Source: Shewanella putrefaciens (GTDB lineage Bacteria > Pseudomonadota > Gammaproteobacteria > Enterobacterales > Shewanellaceae). From it: a DNA stretch of 64,000 nucleotides. Within the stretch, counting starts at the first letter, position 1. Every line of letters starts with the position of its first letter. The notes beneath the pieces are model-generated. The model saw only the letters and a program-made list of their open reading frames with translations. It did no database searches and was not told the DNA's origin. The DNA is taken from the NCBI RefSeq assembly GCF_016406325.1, contig NZ_CP066370.1, positions 682,001 to 746,000 of the forward strand, read 5' to 3'. A program made the translations under genes and the position numbers. Positions 56,419 through 63,904 of the stretch are shown in pieces.

Positions 56419-56867
56419 ATCTACCCCTTTAAATTTAACCGTTATAATAGTTAAAATCGGCATTTTTCTAATTTGTACTATTCTAAAAAATTAACAAATT
56501 TGATATACACGGTGCGTATGACACTACTAATTACTTATTCGATAACATATTTGCAGTGTAATAACTATTAACATGCATAAATTGCGTGTTTACGAGCAGA
56601 TTTCAGCTGTTTTCGAAGCGAATTGCTAGATTATGTCGATAGTCTTTACTTATGCACATGAAACTGCATAAACATTCAGATTTTGACTCATCTTTGACTT
56701 CTAACTAGCTTAGGCGTGCAGAGGCATGTCAGCACACAACGAACACCAGATCTCTGGGCTTTATGCGTGAATCTGTCTGTGAGAGACTGACTCACAAGCT
56801 CACTTTTGGACATTTCCGAGTTAAAGCCTTAACTCTAATGTGTCTGTTTTGGATAAAAATTTCTATG
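56419..56867. other. Intergenic region holding module A6
   Basis: No gene between the Mrr-like start and attC site f. It contains module A copy 6 and then about 170 bases without recognisable features. Confidence 0.45.
56552..56700 (+). repeat. Intergenic module A, copy 6 (divergent subtype)
   Basis: Dyad 1 TGCAGTGTAATAACTATTAACATGCA is at 56552-56577, and dyad 2 TTATGCACATGAAACTGCATAA at 56650-56671, 98 bases start to start. TTTCAGCTGTTTTCGAAGC between them is shared with copy 5. Confidence 0.75.
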
Positions 56868-56971
56868 GGTTAACGCTGGCGTCAACTGCCGCAGGCCAAT
56901 GGCGACTTTTGTGCGCTTCTTGCACAAAAGGTGACAGTGGCCGGAGGTCAGATTGCACGTCCTTGTTAGCT
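56868..56971 (-). repeat. attC-like site f
   Basis: Minus strand: R'' AGCTAAC, a long imperfect hairpin with GCCACTGTCACCTTTTGTGC opposite GCACAAAAGTCGCCATTGGC, and R' CGTTAACC. About 104 bases. It overlaps the stop codon of the next gene. Confidence 0.8.
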
Positions 56972-57539
56972 ATATTGACTTCCTGATTGCTTTGAATTGT
57001 TCAAGTCCTGCATTTTTGAATGAAGAGAGATTATATGCAAACCGTTCCATCTCTTGTTCTATGGATTCCGCACTAGAAAAGTTCTCAGCCTTAATGCAGG
57101 AAATATTTTTTTCAAAAAAATCTTGCAGTGCGCCATATGTGAGCGCTTCATAAGAGCTTAAAGAGATATCAAATCTACCAGCTCTAATATGTGAGAGTTG
57201 ATAGTTATTTCGCACTATGGATAACTTGTCGCTTGTCTTGAAGTCGTCATAATCACTCTTTATTCTATCATTCACTTGTTTTTTGTACTCTTTGGATTGA
57301 CCTTCAGATTCACTAGCTAGTTTTTGTATCTGGAAAAAAAAATTATAAACAACAAAATACTCACGCATTAGTAATTCATAATTATCTTCAAGATCCATTA
57401 TTGCATTAAGCATATGAGAGTACTTTTGCTGCTTGCGCCATATGATTAATGTAAATATTGCTACAAATGAAGCGACTATTGTTGCAATACCACTAACAGC
57501 TGAAATTAGAGTTACTGACTCCTGAGAGAAAAAAGACAT
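56970..57539 (-). CDS. Membrane-anchored coiled-coil protein, cassette-encoded
   Basis: 189 residues. One N-terminal membrane helix (LISAVSGIATIVASFVAIFTLIIW, about residues 11-34) is followed by a helical cytoplasmic domain with ASESEGQSKEYKKQVNDR. The stop codon overlaps the R'' core of attC f, and the start lies 28 bases before attC e, so it is one complete cassette. Similar small anchored helical proteins occur in defence loci, but no family is recognised. Confidence 0.7.
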   Translation of the reverse strand: MSFFSQESVTLISAVSGIATIVASFVAIFTLIIWRKQQKYSHMLNAIMDLEDNYELLMREYFVVYNFFFQIQKLASESEGQSKEYKKQVNDRIKSDYDDFKTSDKLSIVRNNYQLSHIRAGRFDISLSSYEALTYGALQDFFEKNISCIKAENFSSAESIEQEMERFAYNLSSFKNAGLEQFKAIRKSI

Positions 57540-57566
57540 TTTATTCCATTCCTAGTGCTTGGTTAT

Positions 57567-57638
57567 AGATAACGCCGCGCTCTGCGGCAAATTTGGAGCG
57601 CAGCGGAAAATTTGTCCGGCAGCAGCGCTTTGTTATGC
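57567..57638 (-). repeat. attC-like site e
   Basis: Minus strand: R'' GCATAAC, arms around CCGCTGCGCTCC and GCCGCAGAGCGCGG, then R' GTTATCT. The stop of the PIN-like gene (TAA) lies in R''. Confidence 0.85.
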
Positions 57639-58676
57639 ATTACTTACCGTAACCAGCCTTACTTCTGTTTGCACTCCAAGATACTCATATACCGCCCGTA
57701 CCTTTCTTACAAAGTTCTCATCTCTCGATAATAATAAATTACAGAATGAGGCCATTGATGCGTGACTATTATCACTCATAGCGGCAATAAATCGTCTTTC
57801 CTTATGTACTTTGGAGTCGGGGAAGTAGCCAAGAGTGTTAAGCATGTTATACATACCAGTTACCTTCTGGTGCAGATGGTAAGGTCTGTCAGGGTAGATA
57901 GGGTTTATGCGGCTCTGGAAAAAGTCTTCTAAGCTGTTGATGTGATCGTTTTTTGGAAGCTTAACTTTGAAAACATCCCATATTTTTTCGATCACATTTG
58001 GTGGCTCTATATTATTTAATTCCTTTGGGCCTATACCCACTGACTCTCTGTAGGACTTTATTCCATTCCAGTACTTCGTATCAGGAATGTCTTTTGACAT
58101 CGTATTTTCAAGCTCATGAAGCGTAGATTTATATTGCTCCATCATTAGTTCGGAATACTCTTTAATCTGCGCCCTCATTTCAACAGGAAGTTCATCAGCG
58201 TTTTCGAGCATACCGCCCATAAGCTGTGCAAAAGCAGCCAACTGTTCTTCATGAATATCAGAAATGCTATCACCCGATCTTCCGCCAGAGAACTTAAACA
58301 ACCACTGTTGCATTGAATTTTCAATGCTTTCATATTCATTATCATTGCTACAGTGTTCTTCGAATGCTTCAAATACGTCCCTGCTAGTGATGGTCGCTTT
58401 GTCAGTTACAATGAAGCCAGGCTGCTCAACAACGATTTTTAAATGATATGAACCAAGGTTTTTTAGAACATTAAGAAAGTCGTTTTCATAGCCGGCAGAT
58501 CGTCTTATCTCTTTGAGAGTTTCGTCAGAATAAACAATCTGGAACTTGTCCATAAGCTCTCGTCCAAAACTACCCACGCTATTTTTAACGAAAAGATCGA
58601 GTATGTTTTGATCTAAGTATAGTGTCGGCTTTCCTGAATATTGCGGTGTAGAATCCATGCTCATCTCAGCTTGCAT
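57633..58676 (-). CDS. PIN-like domain protein, cassette-encoded
   Basis: 347 residues. The first strand TLYLDQNILDLFVK (about residue 18-31) carries an acidic DQN motif. The C-terminal block ERRFIAAMSDNSHASMASFC and FLLSRDENFVRKVRAVYEYL-like end supply the remaining acidic residues expected of a PIN-like RNase fold. The central 200 residues are helical and unrecognised. The stop lies in attC e and the first ATG overlaps attC d; starts at 58664 or 58658 are also possible. Likely an RNA-targeting effector or toxin, by inference. Confidence 0.65.
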   Translation of the reverse strand: MQAEMSMDSTPQYSGKPTLYLDQNILDLFVKNSVGSFGRELMDKFQIVYSDETLKEIRRSAGYENDFLNVLKNLGSYHLKIVVEQPGFIVTDKATITSRDVFEAFEEHCSNDNEYESIENSMQQWLFKFSGGRSGDSISDIHEEQLAAFAQLMGGMLENADELPVEMRAQIKEYSELMMEQYKSTLHELENTMSKDIPDTKYWNGIKSYRESVGIGPKELNNIEPPNVIEKIWDVFKVKLPKNDHINSLEDFFQSRINPIYPDRPYHLHQKVTGMYNMLNTLGYFPDSKVHKERRFIAAMSDNSHASMASFCNLLLSRDENFVRKVRAVYEYLGVQTEVRLVTVSNA

Positions 58677-58722
58677 AACGTCTTAGTATTTATGCGCTGC
58701 GCTGTTTGCAGGGCATAAATCG
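58674..58722 (-). repeat. attC-like site d
   Basis: Minus strand: R'' GTCCAAC (exact RYYYAAC), arms TTTATGC / GCATAAA, and R' GTTATGC. A compact site of about 49 bases, the clearest in the array along with site c. Confidence 0.85.
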
Positions 58723-59066
58723 CTTGTTGGACTTGGCCGCTGCCACATCCGTGTAAATGGGTATGAATGATGCTATAGGAATTTGCTTTTTTGCGGTAGC
58801 GGTTTTTTATACAGTTTGATGGGTAATAACTTGATATCATTTTAGCTTTCTGGGGTTCCGGCGTAGAACCCCTATAAGGATAACGGGTTAACCAAACAAA
58901 ATGAGGACTCGATAAAGGCTTGATAAACAAGTGATAAAAATATTAGCTCGTTCGCTAAGGGGGGGCCATGTCTGCATAAAAGTCTCTTTGAAAATAAGAC
59001 CTTCGCCAGTACAAATTCTCAATCCGCTATTTGCATAATAAAGTGTCAACAATCAACATCGGGCTT
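58723..59066. other. ORF-less cassette between attC sites d and c
   Basis: About 340 bases flanked by attC sites with no credible gene. The only frame on the minus strand reads through attC d. It contains dispersed repeat B copy 2 and a hairpin GGGGTTC / GAACCCC at 58852-58872. It may carry a promoter or an RNA. Confidence 0.55.
58770..58849. repeat. Dispersed repeat B, copy 2
   Basis: Begins ATGCTATAGGAATTTGCTTT and ends CATTTTAGCTTT, matching 36029-36110 with about 85% identity by eye. Here it lies within an ORF-less cassette. Confidence 0.7.
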
Positions 59067-59122
59067 GTTCAACACTTGGGATAAGGTCGCAGCTACGCGC
59101 GGCCTATCCTTATTTGTTAGGC
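59067..59122 (-). repeat. attC-like site c
   Basis: Minus strand: R'' GCCTAAC (exact RYYYAAC), arms GGATAGGCCGC / GCGACCTTATCC, and R' GTTGAAC (exact GTTRRRY). The stop of the HEPN-like gene lies in R''. Confidence 0.88.
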
Positions 59123-59782
59123 AATTTTCGTTCGCTGTATAAATGACGACACTTCCGGAGCCAATTTATGGTAAAACGATGCAACTTGTTCTAAGTACCA
59201 TGCAACAAATTTACTCTCGATTTCAATATAAGAACCTAAGCTGCCTTTAACTAAGCCTTTCCATTGAGCCTTCTGCTTTTCAAACCGATCAGTCACTTTG
59301 CCGTTATTATGAATTATCTGATTCCTTAACTTATAGGCGACAATCATTGCATCGGCTTCTTCTTTGCAGTCAGCAAGACTAAGATGAGCATTGGTTTTTA
59401 GATAGAGCAGACATTTATCTACCTTTGATAACCTACCTTTCTCAAGTAACTTTAGAGGCTGACCTTTATGTGATGCGAGTAGCTCACATAGCTCATATAA
59501 GGAATTTTCGACAAAGCTCGAAATAGTAATTACTACGCTATGCTTGTGTATCCATTCACTCTTCACTATGTCTTCGTAGTAAATCATTCCATAGCTCTCG
59601 CCTAACTCTTGACGCCGATCTTCGCAGGTAGTTTCTGCCAACGATTTCTCAAGTTCGCAGTCCAAGCGCCTCGCTTTCGACTCCCAGTGAGAATCTATAG
59701 ATTGGGAGAATCGTCTAATGCGATTAACTTCATTTTGACTCTGATGACAATAGCAAGCCAAGCCACTTTCAAATGCATCCAT
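59117..59782 (-). CDS. HEPN-like protein, cassette-encoded
   Basis: 221 residues, helical. RNQIIH at about residues 153-158 fits the HEPN RNxxxH catalytic motif in the expected late helix (KLRNQIIHNNG). The helix with ISSFVENSLYELCELL earlier resembles the packing partner in MAE_28990/RiboL-PSP-type HEPN proteins. Most HEPN proteins with this motif are RNases in toxin-antitoxin or abortive-infection systems. No antitoxin is in the same cassette. Its stop is in attC c. Confidence 0.7.
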   Translation of the reverse strand: MDAFESGLACYCHQSQNEVNRIRRFSQSIDSHWESKARRLDCELEKSLAETTCEDRRQELGESYGMIYYEDIVKSEWIHKHSVVITISSFVENSLYELCELLASHKGQPLKLLEKGRLSKVDKCLLYLKTNAHLSLADCKEEADAMIVAYKLRNQIIHNNGKVTDRFEKQKAQWKGLVKGSLGSYIEIESKFVAWYLEQVASFYHKLAPEVSSFIQRTKIA

Positions 59783-59794
59783 AACATATCTCCA

Positions 59795-59920
59795 GCTAAT
59801 TGCCGCATTAAGGTGTGAGCAACGCTACGAAGAACCTAACCATACCACCGTAAACACCAAACCCAACGATGGTATGAAAAATGCAAAGCGTTGGGAATCT
59901 CTCTTAAATGCTTTGTTAAC
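59795..59920 (-). repeat. attC-like site b
   Basis: A 126-base site of the long VCR type: minus strand GTTAACAAAGCATTTAAGAG, a central inverted pair around CATACCATCG / CGGTGGTATGG, and CCTTAATGCGGC with a degraded R' (AATTAGC). It ends 6 bases from the next gene's stop. Confidence 0.82.
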
Positions 59921-59925
59921 TTTCT

Positions 59926-60648
59926 TTACGACGGAAGACTAAAAGGAAGAACATCACAATCAGGCTCATTCGTCAAAGACGGTTTAACTGAGCCAAATAA
60001 ACTCAAAAATGATCTAGCTTCCAAAGAGTTAGGGGTAACATGATCTTTGATAAATGGATACAACTTAATGCCAGCATTCATTGCTAAAGGTACGAAATTT
60101 ATGAAAATATCGTTAACGTCAACTCCGGCTTCTTCGGCTGATGCCTCAATCAAGTCTGCATTGATATAACCACGAATAATCCCTTCAGCCGATGCTCTTA
60201 AACGTGACTCATTTCGCGGTAAAGCTAGCAATGTTCGGAGATCTCCCCATGAGAGTGGTATATCAAAGAAGCCACCACCAACCTCTTCAGGGTTTGCTAG
60301 AAAGTTAGCGTAATAATACTTTTGCAGTGTTTCAGGTGTTTCAGCTGTTTGCACATGGTAATTGTATAAGCTTCGAATTCTATTTGCTTTGTTGTGGTGA
60401 CGTGCATTTCTAATAGCGAGAATAATGCATAATTCTGGTGTGTCATACCAATCAACAGGTGCATCAAGTTCTTGCTGCATAAGGTCATAAAGATTGTGGA
60501 AAGCATTTAGCATAGCATTTACGGAGGTTTCAACATTACCTACAGCTTCAGGTCTATCCACTGAAATCAGTTGATGGAATTTAAGATGAGATTCAACTTG
60601 AACACGAAATGTTTGAGCTAAATCTTCAAAGGAATATGATAGTGGCAT
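59926..60648 (-). CDS. Hypothetical cassette protein with an RNxxxH motif
   Basis: 240 residues from ATG 60646-60648 (gaggg upstream), preferred to a longer start at 60717. The protein is helical. RNARHH at about residues 80-85 fits RNxxxH within LCIILAIRNARHHNKANRI, suggestive of a second HEPN-like RNase, although the surrounding fold is not recognised. It lies between attC sites b and a as a complete cassette. Confidence 0.6.
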   Translation of the reverse strand: MPLSYSFEDLAQTFRVQVESHLKFHQLISVDRPEAVGNVETSVNAMLNAFHNLYDLMQQELDAPVDWYDTPELCIILAIRNARHHNKANRIRSLYNYHVQTAETPETLQKYYYANFLANPEEVGGGFFDIPLSWGDLRTLLALPRNESRLRASAEGIIRGYINADLIEASAEEAGVDVNDIFINFVPLAMNAGIKLYPFIKDHVTPNSLEARSFLSLFGSVKPSLTNEPDCDVLPFSLPS

Positions 60649-60749
60649 ATCGCCCTCAATAGTAATCAAGTTTAATATGAATACTATACTGAACAGCGGA
60701 CTTAAAAATATAGTCATATATCAAGTAAGTGGCTCGAACTTGAGTGAAA

Positions 60750-60873
60750 GTTAACGCCCTGTTAAGGTGTGAGCAATGCAATACCGAAGCCGCCGCATAC
60801 CACCTTAATCACTTAAACAAACGCATAGTGTAAATGCCACGCGTTGAGAACAGCCTCGCATAATCTCGTTAGC
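60750..60873 (-). repeat. attC-like site a
   Basis: A 124-base VCR-like site: minus strand R'' TGCTAAC, TTCTCAACGCGTGGCATTTA, a central pair around GGTGGTATGCGGCGG, then CACACCTTAACAGGGCGTTAAC with R' GTTAACT. The umuC stop TAA lies inside R''. Confidence 0.85.
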
Positions 60874-62125
60874 ACTTAATACACGGCACACTTCGCCACT
60901 TAGTCGTATATTGAGGCGTCAATAAGTCCCTCCGCATTGCCCATTTTTGCTCTATGCCTTGAGCTGCAACAAACAGAGTATCACTTCCATAGCGTTGGTT
61001 AATATGATCGAGTGTAAGCATTAGCGCTGGCTTTGCTGTCGGTGGATTGAACAAGTCTAATTGACTATGTTTCTCGCTCGCTAAATCAATCAAACCTACG
61101 CCTATCTTGTAATAACGTACACCTTCACGAAATAGCTTGGGGGCGGCTTCACACGCTGCTTTCGTCAACTCTATCGTACAGTTCGTCGGACAGGGGAAAT
61201 GCACCACGGTTTTGTAGCTTACAGGACGCTCATCGTGGGGGGAGTTACTCGCAAATAGCAGCATCGTCTTGCAAACAGAGCCTTGCTTACGTGCTTTAGT
61301 TGCTGCAATCCCCACATGCTTGCTCAGTGCTTGCAGTAACGATTCAAAATCGATTATTCGCTCCCCCATGCTTCTTGTCGAGAATATCTGCTTCTTATCA
61401 GCCCTCACTTCACCCCACACCTTGCATGCTTGGCCGTTAAGCTCTCGTACTGTCCGCTCGACTTCAATGCTGAACTGTTTACGGGCTAGCCCTGCTGGCA
61501 TGTTTGATAGATCAAACGCAGTACGGATATTCATCAGTTCAAGCTTTGCACTAATCCTGCGCCCAATTCCCCAAACATCACCTACTGCTAGCTGCTTTAG
61601 AATAGCGGTTCGGTCTTGGTCATTGTCGATAACACAAACCCCTTTATAACCCTCAATCTTCTTAGCAGCATGGTTAGCCAGTTTTGCCAAGGTCAGAGTT
61701 TCCGCTATCCCCACACAAACTGGCAAGCGAGCTTCTTTCCATACAGCGCGTCTTATTAATTGACCTTGAGTATGTAGGCATTTTATTGTTGGATAGCAGT
61801 TCTTAAACGAGAGGAACGTTTCATCGATGCTATAAACATGCTGCTCAGGCGCAAAGCGGCCAATGATATCCATCATCTTGCTAGACAAATCAGCATACAG
61901 TTCATAGTTAGATGAACACGCAATCACACCACGCTCCGCACACTGTGCTTTGACTTGAAAGTAAGGTACAAACTTCTGAATACCCGCCTCTTTTGCCTGC
62001 CTATTGGCAGCAACAATCATCCCATCATTATTACTGAGCACAACAACAGGCTTACCACGCCAATCAGGTCGGAACACTTGTTCCGCACTACAGTAAAAGC
62101 TGTTGGCATCGACTAGCGCAAACAT
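60869..62125 (-). CDS. umuC: DNA polymerase V catalytic subunit
   Basis: 418 residues of a Y-family polymerase. MFALVDANSFYCSAEQVF at the N-terminus holds the first metal aspartate, SIDETFLSF (about residue 99) holds the second acidic pair, and GVGIAETLTLAKLANHAAKK and VWGIGRRISAKL follow. Its length is near E. coli UmuC (422) and the C-terminal UmuC-specific part is present. It performs error-prone synthesis with UmuD'. Its ATG abuts the umuD stop. The stop codon is embedded in attC site a. Confidence 0.95.
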   Translation of the reverse strand: MFALVDANSFYCSAEQVFRPDWRGKPVVVLSNNDGMIVAANRQAKEAGIQKFVPYFQVKAQCAERGVIACSSNYELYADLSSKMMDIIGRFAPEQHVYSIDETFLSFKNCYPTIKCLHTQGQLIRRAVWKEARLPVCVGIAETLTLAKLANHAAKKIEGYKGVCVIDNDQDRTAILKQLAVGDVWGIGRRISAKLELMNIRTAFDLSNMPAGLARKQFSIEVERTVRELNGQACKVWGEVRADKKQIFSTRSMGERIIDFESLLQALSKHVGIAATKARKQGSVCKTMLLFASNSPHDERPVSYKTVVHFPCPTNCTIELTKAACEAAPKLFREGVRYYKIGVGLIDLASEKHSQLDLFNPPTAKPALMLTLDHINQRYGSDTLFVAAQGIEQKWAMRRDLLTPQYTTKWRSVPCIKC

Positions 62126-62533
62126 CTACTTTTTACTCAATACAGGACTTTTACGGTGGCAACGAATAGAACGAGTGATTACGCCTTCAATACTAAACTC
62201 GTCGTATTCATGAATAATGACAGGCTGGTGTTGCTGATTAGAGGAAAGCAGTAAACGGCGGGGGATATCAATGATTTTACAGACAAACTCCCTATTTAAA
62301 TTGGCTACAATGACATCGCCATTTCGCACTGTTTCATGGCGGTCAACAATGAGAATATCACCATCAAAGATACCGACATCTTGCATCGAGTCCCCTAGGG
62401 CATAAGCCATAAAAGTTGAGCTTGGGTGGTCGACCAATAGCTCATCCAAGCTTAGACCAAGCTGAGTGTATTCAGCCGCAGGTGACTCAAAACCTGTAAT
62501 GCCAGCACGAGCAGGAATAGGGATAACACGCAT
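62126..62533 (-). CDS. umuD: DNA polymerase V accessory subunit UmuD
   Basis: 135 residues. The self-cleavage site is Ala-Gly in ARAGITGFESPAAEY (about residue 10); the catalytic serine is in GDSMQDVG (about residue 48) and the lysine in NREFVCKIID (about residue 85), all intact. RecA-stimulated cleavage should give UmuD'. The N-terminal arm is shorter than in E. coli (about 24 residues before the cleavage site). It is preceded by a near-perfect LexA box, so SOS control is expected. Confidence 0.95.
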   Translation of the reverse strand: MRVIPIPARAGITGFESPAAEYTQLGLSLDELLVDHPSSTFMAYALGDSMQDVGIFDGDILIVDRHETVRNGDVIVANLNREFVCKIIDIPRRLLLSSNQQHQPVIIHEYDEFSIEGVITRSIRCHRKSPVLSKK

Positions 62534-62545
62534 TGCAATGAACCA

Positions 62546-62561
62546 CTGTTAATATATACAG
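62546..62561 (-). promoter_or_regulatory. LexA (SOS) box of umuDC
   Basis: CTGTTAATATATACAG matches the CTG-N10-CAG consensus with an AT-rich centre. It lies 13 bases upstream of the umuD start codon. Confidence 0.88.
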
Positions 62562-62628
62562 TGATTATAATCGCAGAATAGCAGCTAGCAAGTAGAAACT
62601 TCAAAGCTTGCGGCTGAAGTTACCGTCA

Positions 62629-62663
62629 ATGACAATCCCTATTGTGGCGATCCTCCTTGAAAT
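62629..62663. repeat. 35-bp direct repeat, copy 1
   Basis: ATGACAATCCCTATTGTGGC and the next 15 bases recur exactly at 62695-62729, 66 bases away. Copy 2 spans the stop region of the coiled-coil gene, so copy 1 looks like a duplicated gene end. Confidence 0.85.
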
Positions 62664-62694
62664 ACAGAACCCACAGTGGTTGTTATTGGTAAAG

Positions 62695-62729
62695 ATGACA
62701 ATCCCTATTGTGGCGATCCTCCTTGAAAT
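62695..62729. repeat. 35-bp direct repeat, copy 2
   Basis: Exact second copy; it encodes the last residues (PFQGGSPQ) and stop of the coiled-coil protein on the minus strand. Confidence 0.85.
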
Positions 62730-63301
62730 GGCTTTCTCCTAAAATCAGTCTTAACCTTGACTGTAGAATTAAAAAAAATATTCTCTTTTTTTTGTGGCTC
62801 AGGTTCAGGAGTTTTCTCTATATTTGCCATTAATGTCTGGTTGTTATGCTCTAACGCTTTAACTTTCATCCTTTCGACTAAAAGCTCTTGCTTAAGATTT
62901 TCTATCGTTGCATTCAATTCTTCTTTAGTAACCTGAAGCTCAGCCTCTTCTGCATCATTCATATTTTTATGTGGGTTATCAACAACTATTGGCTGTTCGA
63001 TAATATCAACTTCTAAAGGTACAATTAGGGCCTCATTTTTAAGTTTTCGTACAATACGCTTTAAAGATAAAATGGAATCGCGATTTCTCTCGTATTCATC
63101 AGATAAAAACTGGTTATATTCAACTAATCTTCTTAAACTGGTTGGCTTTATCTCAATTGTTCGAACGGTGCGATTACCAATTCGCTCTTCAACCAGTGCG
63201 TGAAAACGAACCCCATATAAAAATTCCAATGATTCTGGAAGTTTAAGCTTTCGTACTCCAAATTCATTTTTCAAAAATCTAGTTATTTTTTTCCGCGACA
63301 T
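62705..63301 (-). CDS. Coiled-coil protein of unknown function
   Basis: 198 residues from ATG 63299-63301 (MSRKKITRFLKNEFGVRKLK). A basic N-terminal half is followed by a coiled coil (about 125-160, VTKEELNATIENLKQELLVE) and a basic tail. No enzyme motif. It shares strand with the ribbon-helix-helix-like gene upstream (104 bases apart). The family is not recognised; a DNA-associated role for a mobile element is possible. Confidence 0.55.
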   Translation of the reverse strand: MSRKKITRFLKNEFGVRKLKLPESLEFLYGVRFHALVEERIGNRTVRTIEIKPTSLRRLVEYNQFLSDEYERNRDSILSLKRIVRKLKNEALIVPLEVDIIEQPIVVDNPHKNMNDAEEAELQVTKEELNATIENLKQELLVERMKVKALEHNNQTLMANIEKTPEPEPQKKENIFFNSTVKVKTDFRRKPFQGGSPQ

Positions 63302-63404
63302 CAAAATATTCCATTCCAATTAAGATGATTAAAAAATCGATTCATCAAGTAGTCACTACTATGATACAAATTGATTTGTACTTTCAATAGCCTTCGAAGT
63401 ATTT

Positions 63405-63806
63405 TTACCGCCCTTTTAATTTAAGTGAAGTTTTTTTATTGCAATTTACTTTTTTGTATTCATCAATTAATACAATAATCAAAGTATCATATGAATCAGA
63501 ACCAAGCCTTTCCTTTAAATCGTCTAGTTGCTTTTGTGTCGATTTATTGATTGAAATCCTCCCTCGATTTTTCTCATACTTTTTATCACGACATCTTCTT
63601 AGATAATTTTCCCAAGTCTCATTTTTTACTTCCTGCATACACACAAAAAATTTCGGATAATCCTTATTAAACAGTTTACTTTTATCCACCAACAATTTCC
63701 TACACTTACGCTCAATAGTCAGTTCATTATTAGCCTTTAAAGCCTTAAACCATTCTGTCAAATGCTTATTTATATGGTCTATACTCTGTTCTCGATCAAC
63801 GGCCAT
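63405..63806 (-). CDS. Protein with a C-terminal ribbon-helix-helix-like segment
   Basis: 133 residues from ATG 63804-63806, with aaggtgg five bases upstream. The C-terminal part reads GRISINKSTQKQLDDLKERL and DSYDTLIIVLIDEYKK, the strand-helix-helix pattern of CopG/Arc-type DNA binders (about residues 80-118). The N-terminal part is helical and basic. It may regulate its own promoter, which lies near the 15-bp inverted repeat at 63905-63970. Confidence 0.55.
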   Translation of the reverse strand: MAVDREQSIDHINKHLTEWFKALKANNELTIERKCRKLLVDKSKLFNKDYPKFFVCMQEVKNETWENYLRRCRDKKYEKNRGRISINKSTQKQLDDLKERLGSDSYDTLIIVLIDEYKKVNCNKKTSLKLKGR

Positions 63807-63904
63807 ATCATCCACCTTATTTCAAAAATGCAGTTATAAAAAATTACACACCTGAATTATCACCACCATAACTAGACTAAACCTAATCATCCAAATCGTC
63901 AGAC

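Noticed and set aside
36744..56700. Repeat modules as a CRISPR array
   Set aside because: Copies are kilobases apart, diverged and separated by genes; no spacer pattern and no cas genes.
58661..58930. 89-codon frame through attC site d
   Set aside because: It reads across the attC site and the start of the PIN-like gene; no coding signature.
62629..62729. 35-bp direct repeat as a CRISPR
   Set aside because: Only two copies and one overlaps a gene end; duplication of that end explains it.
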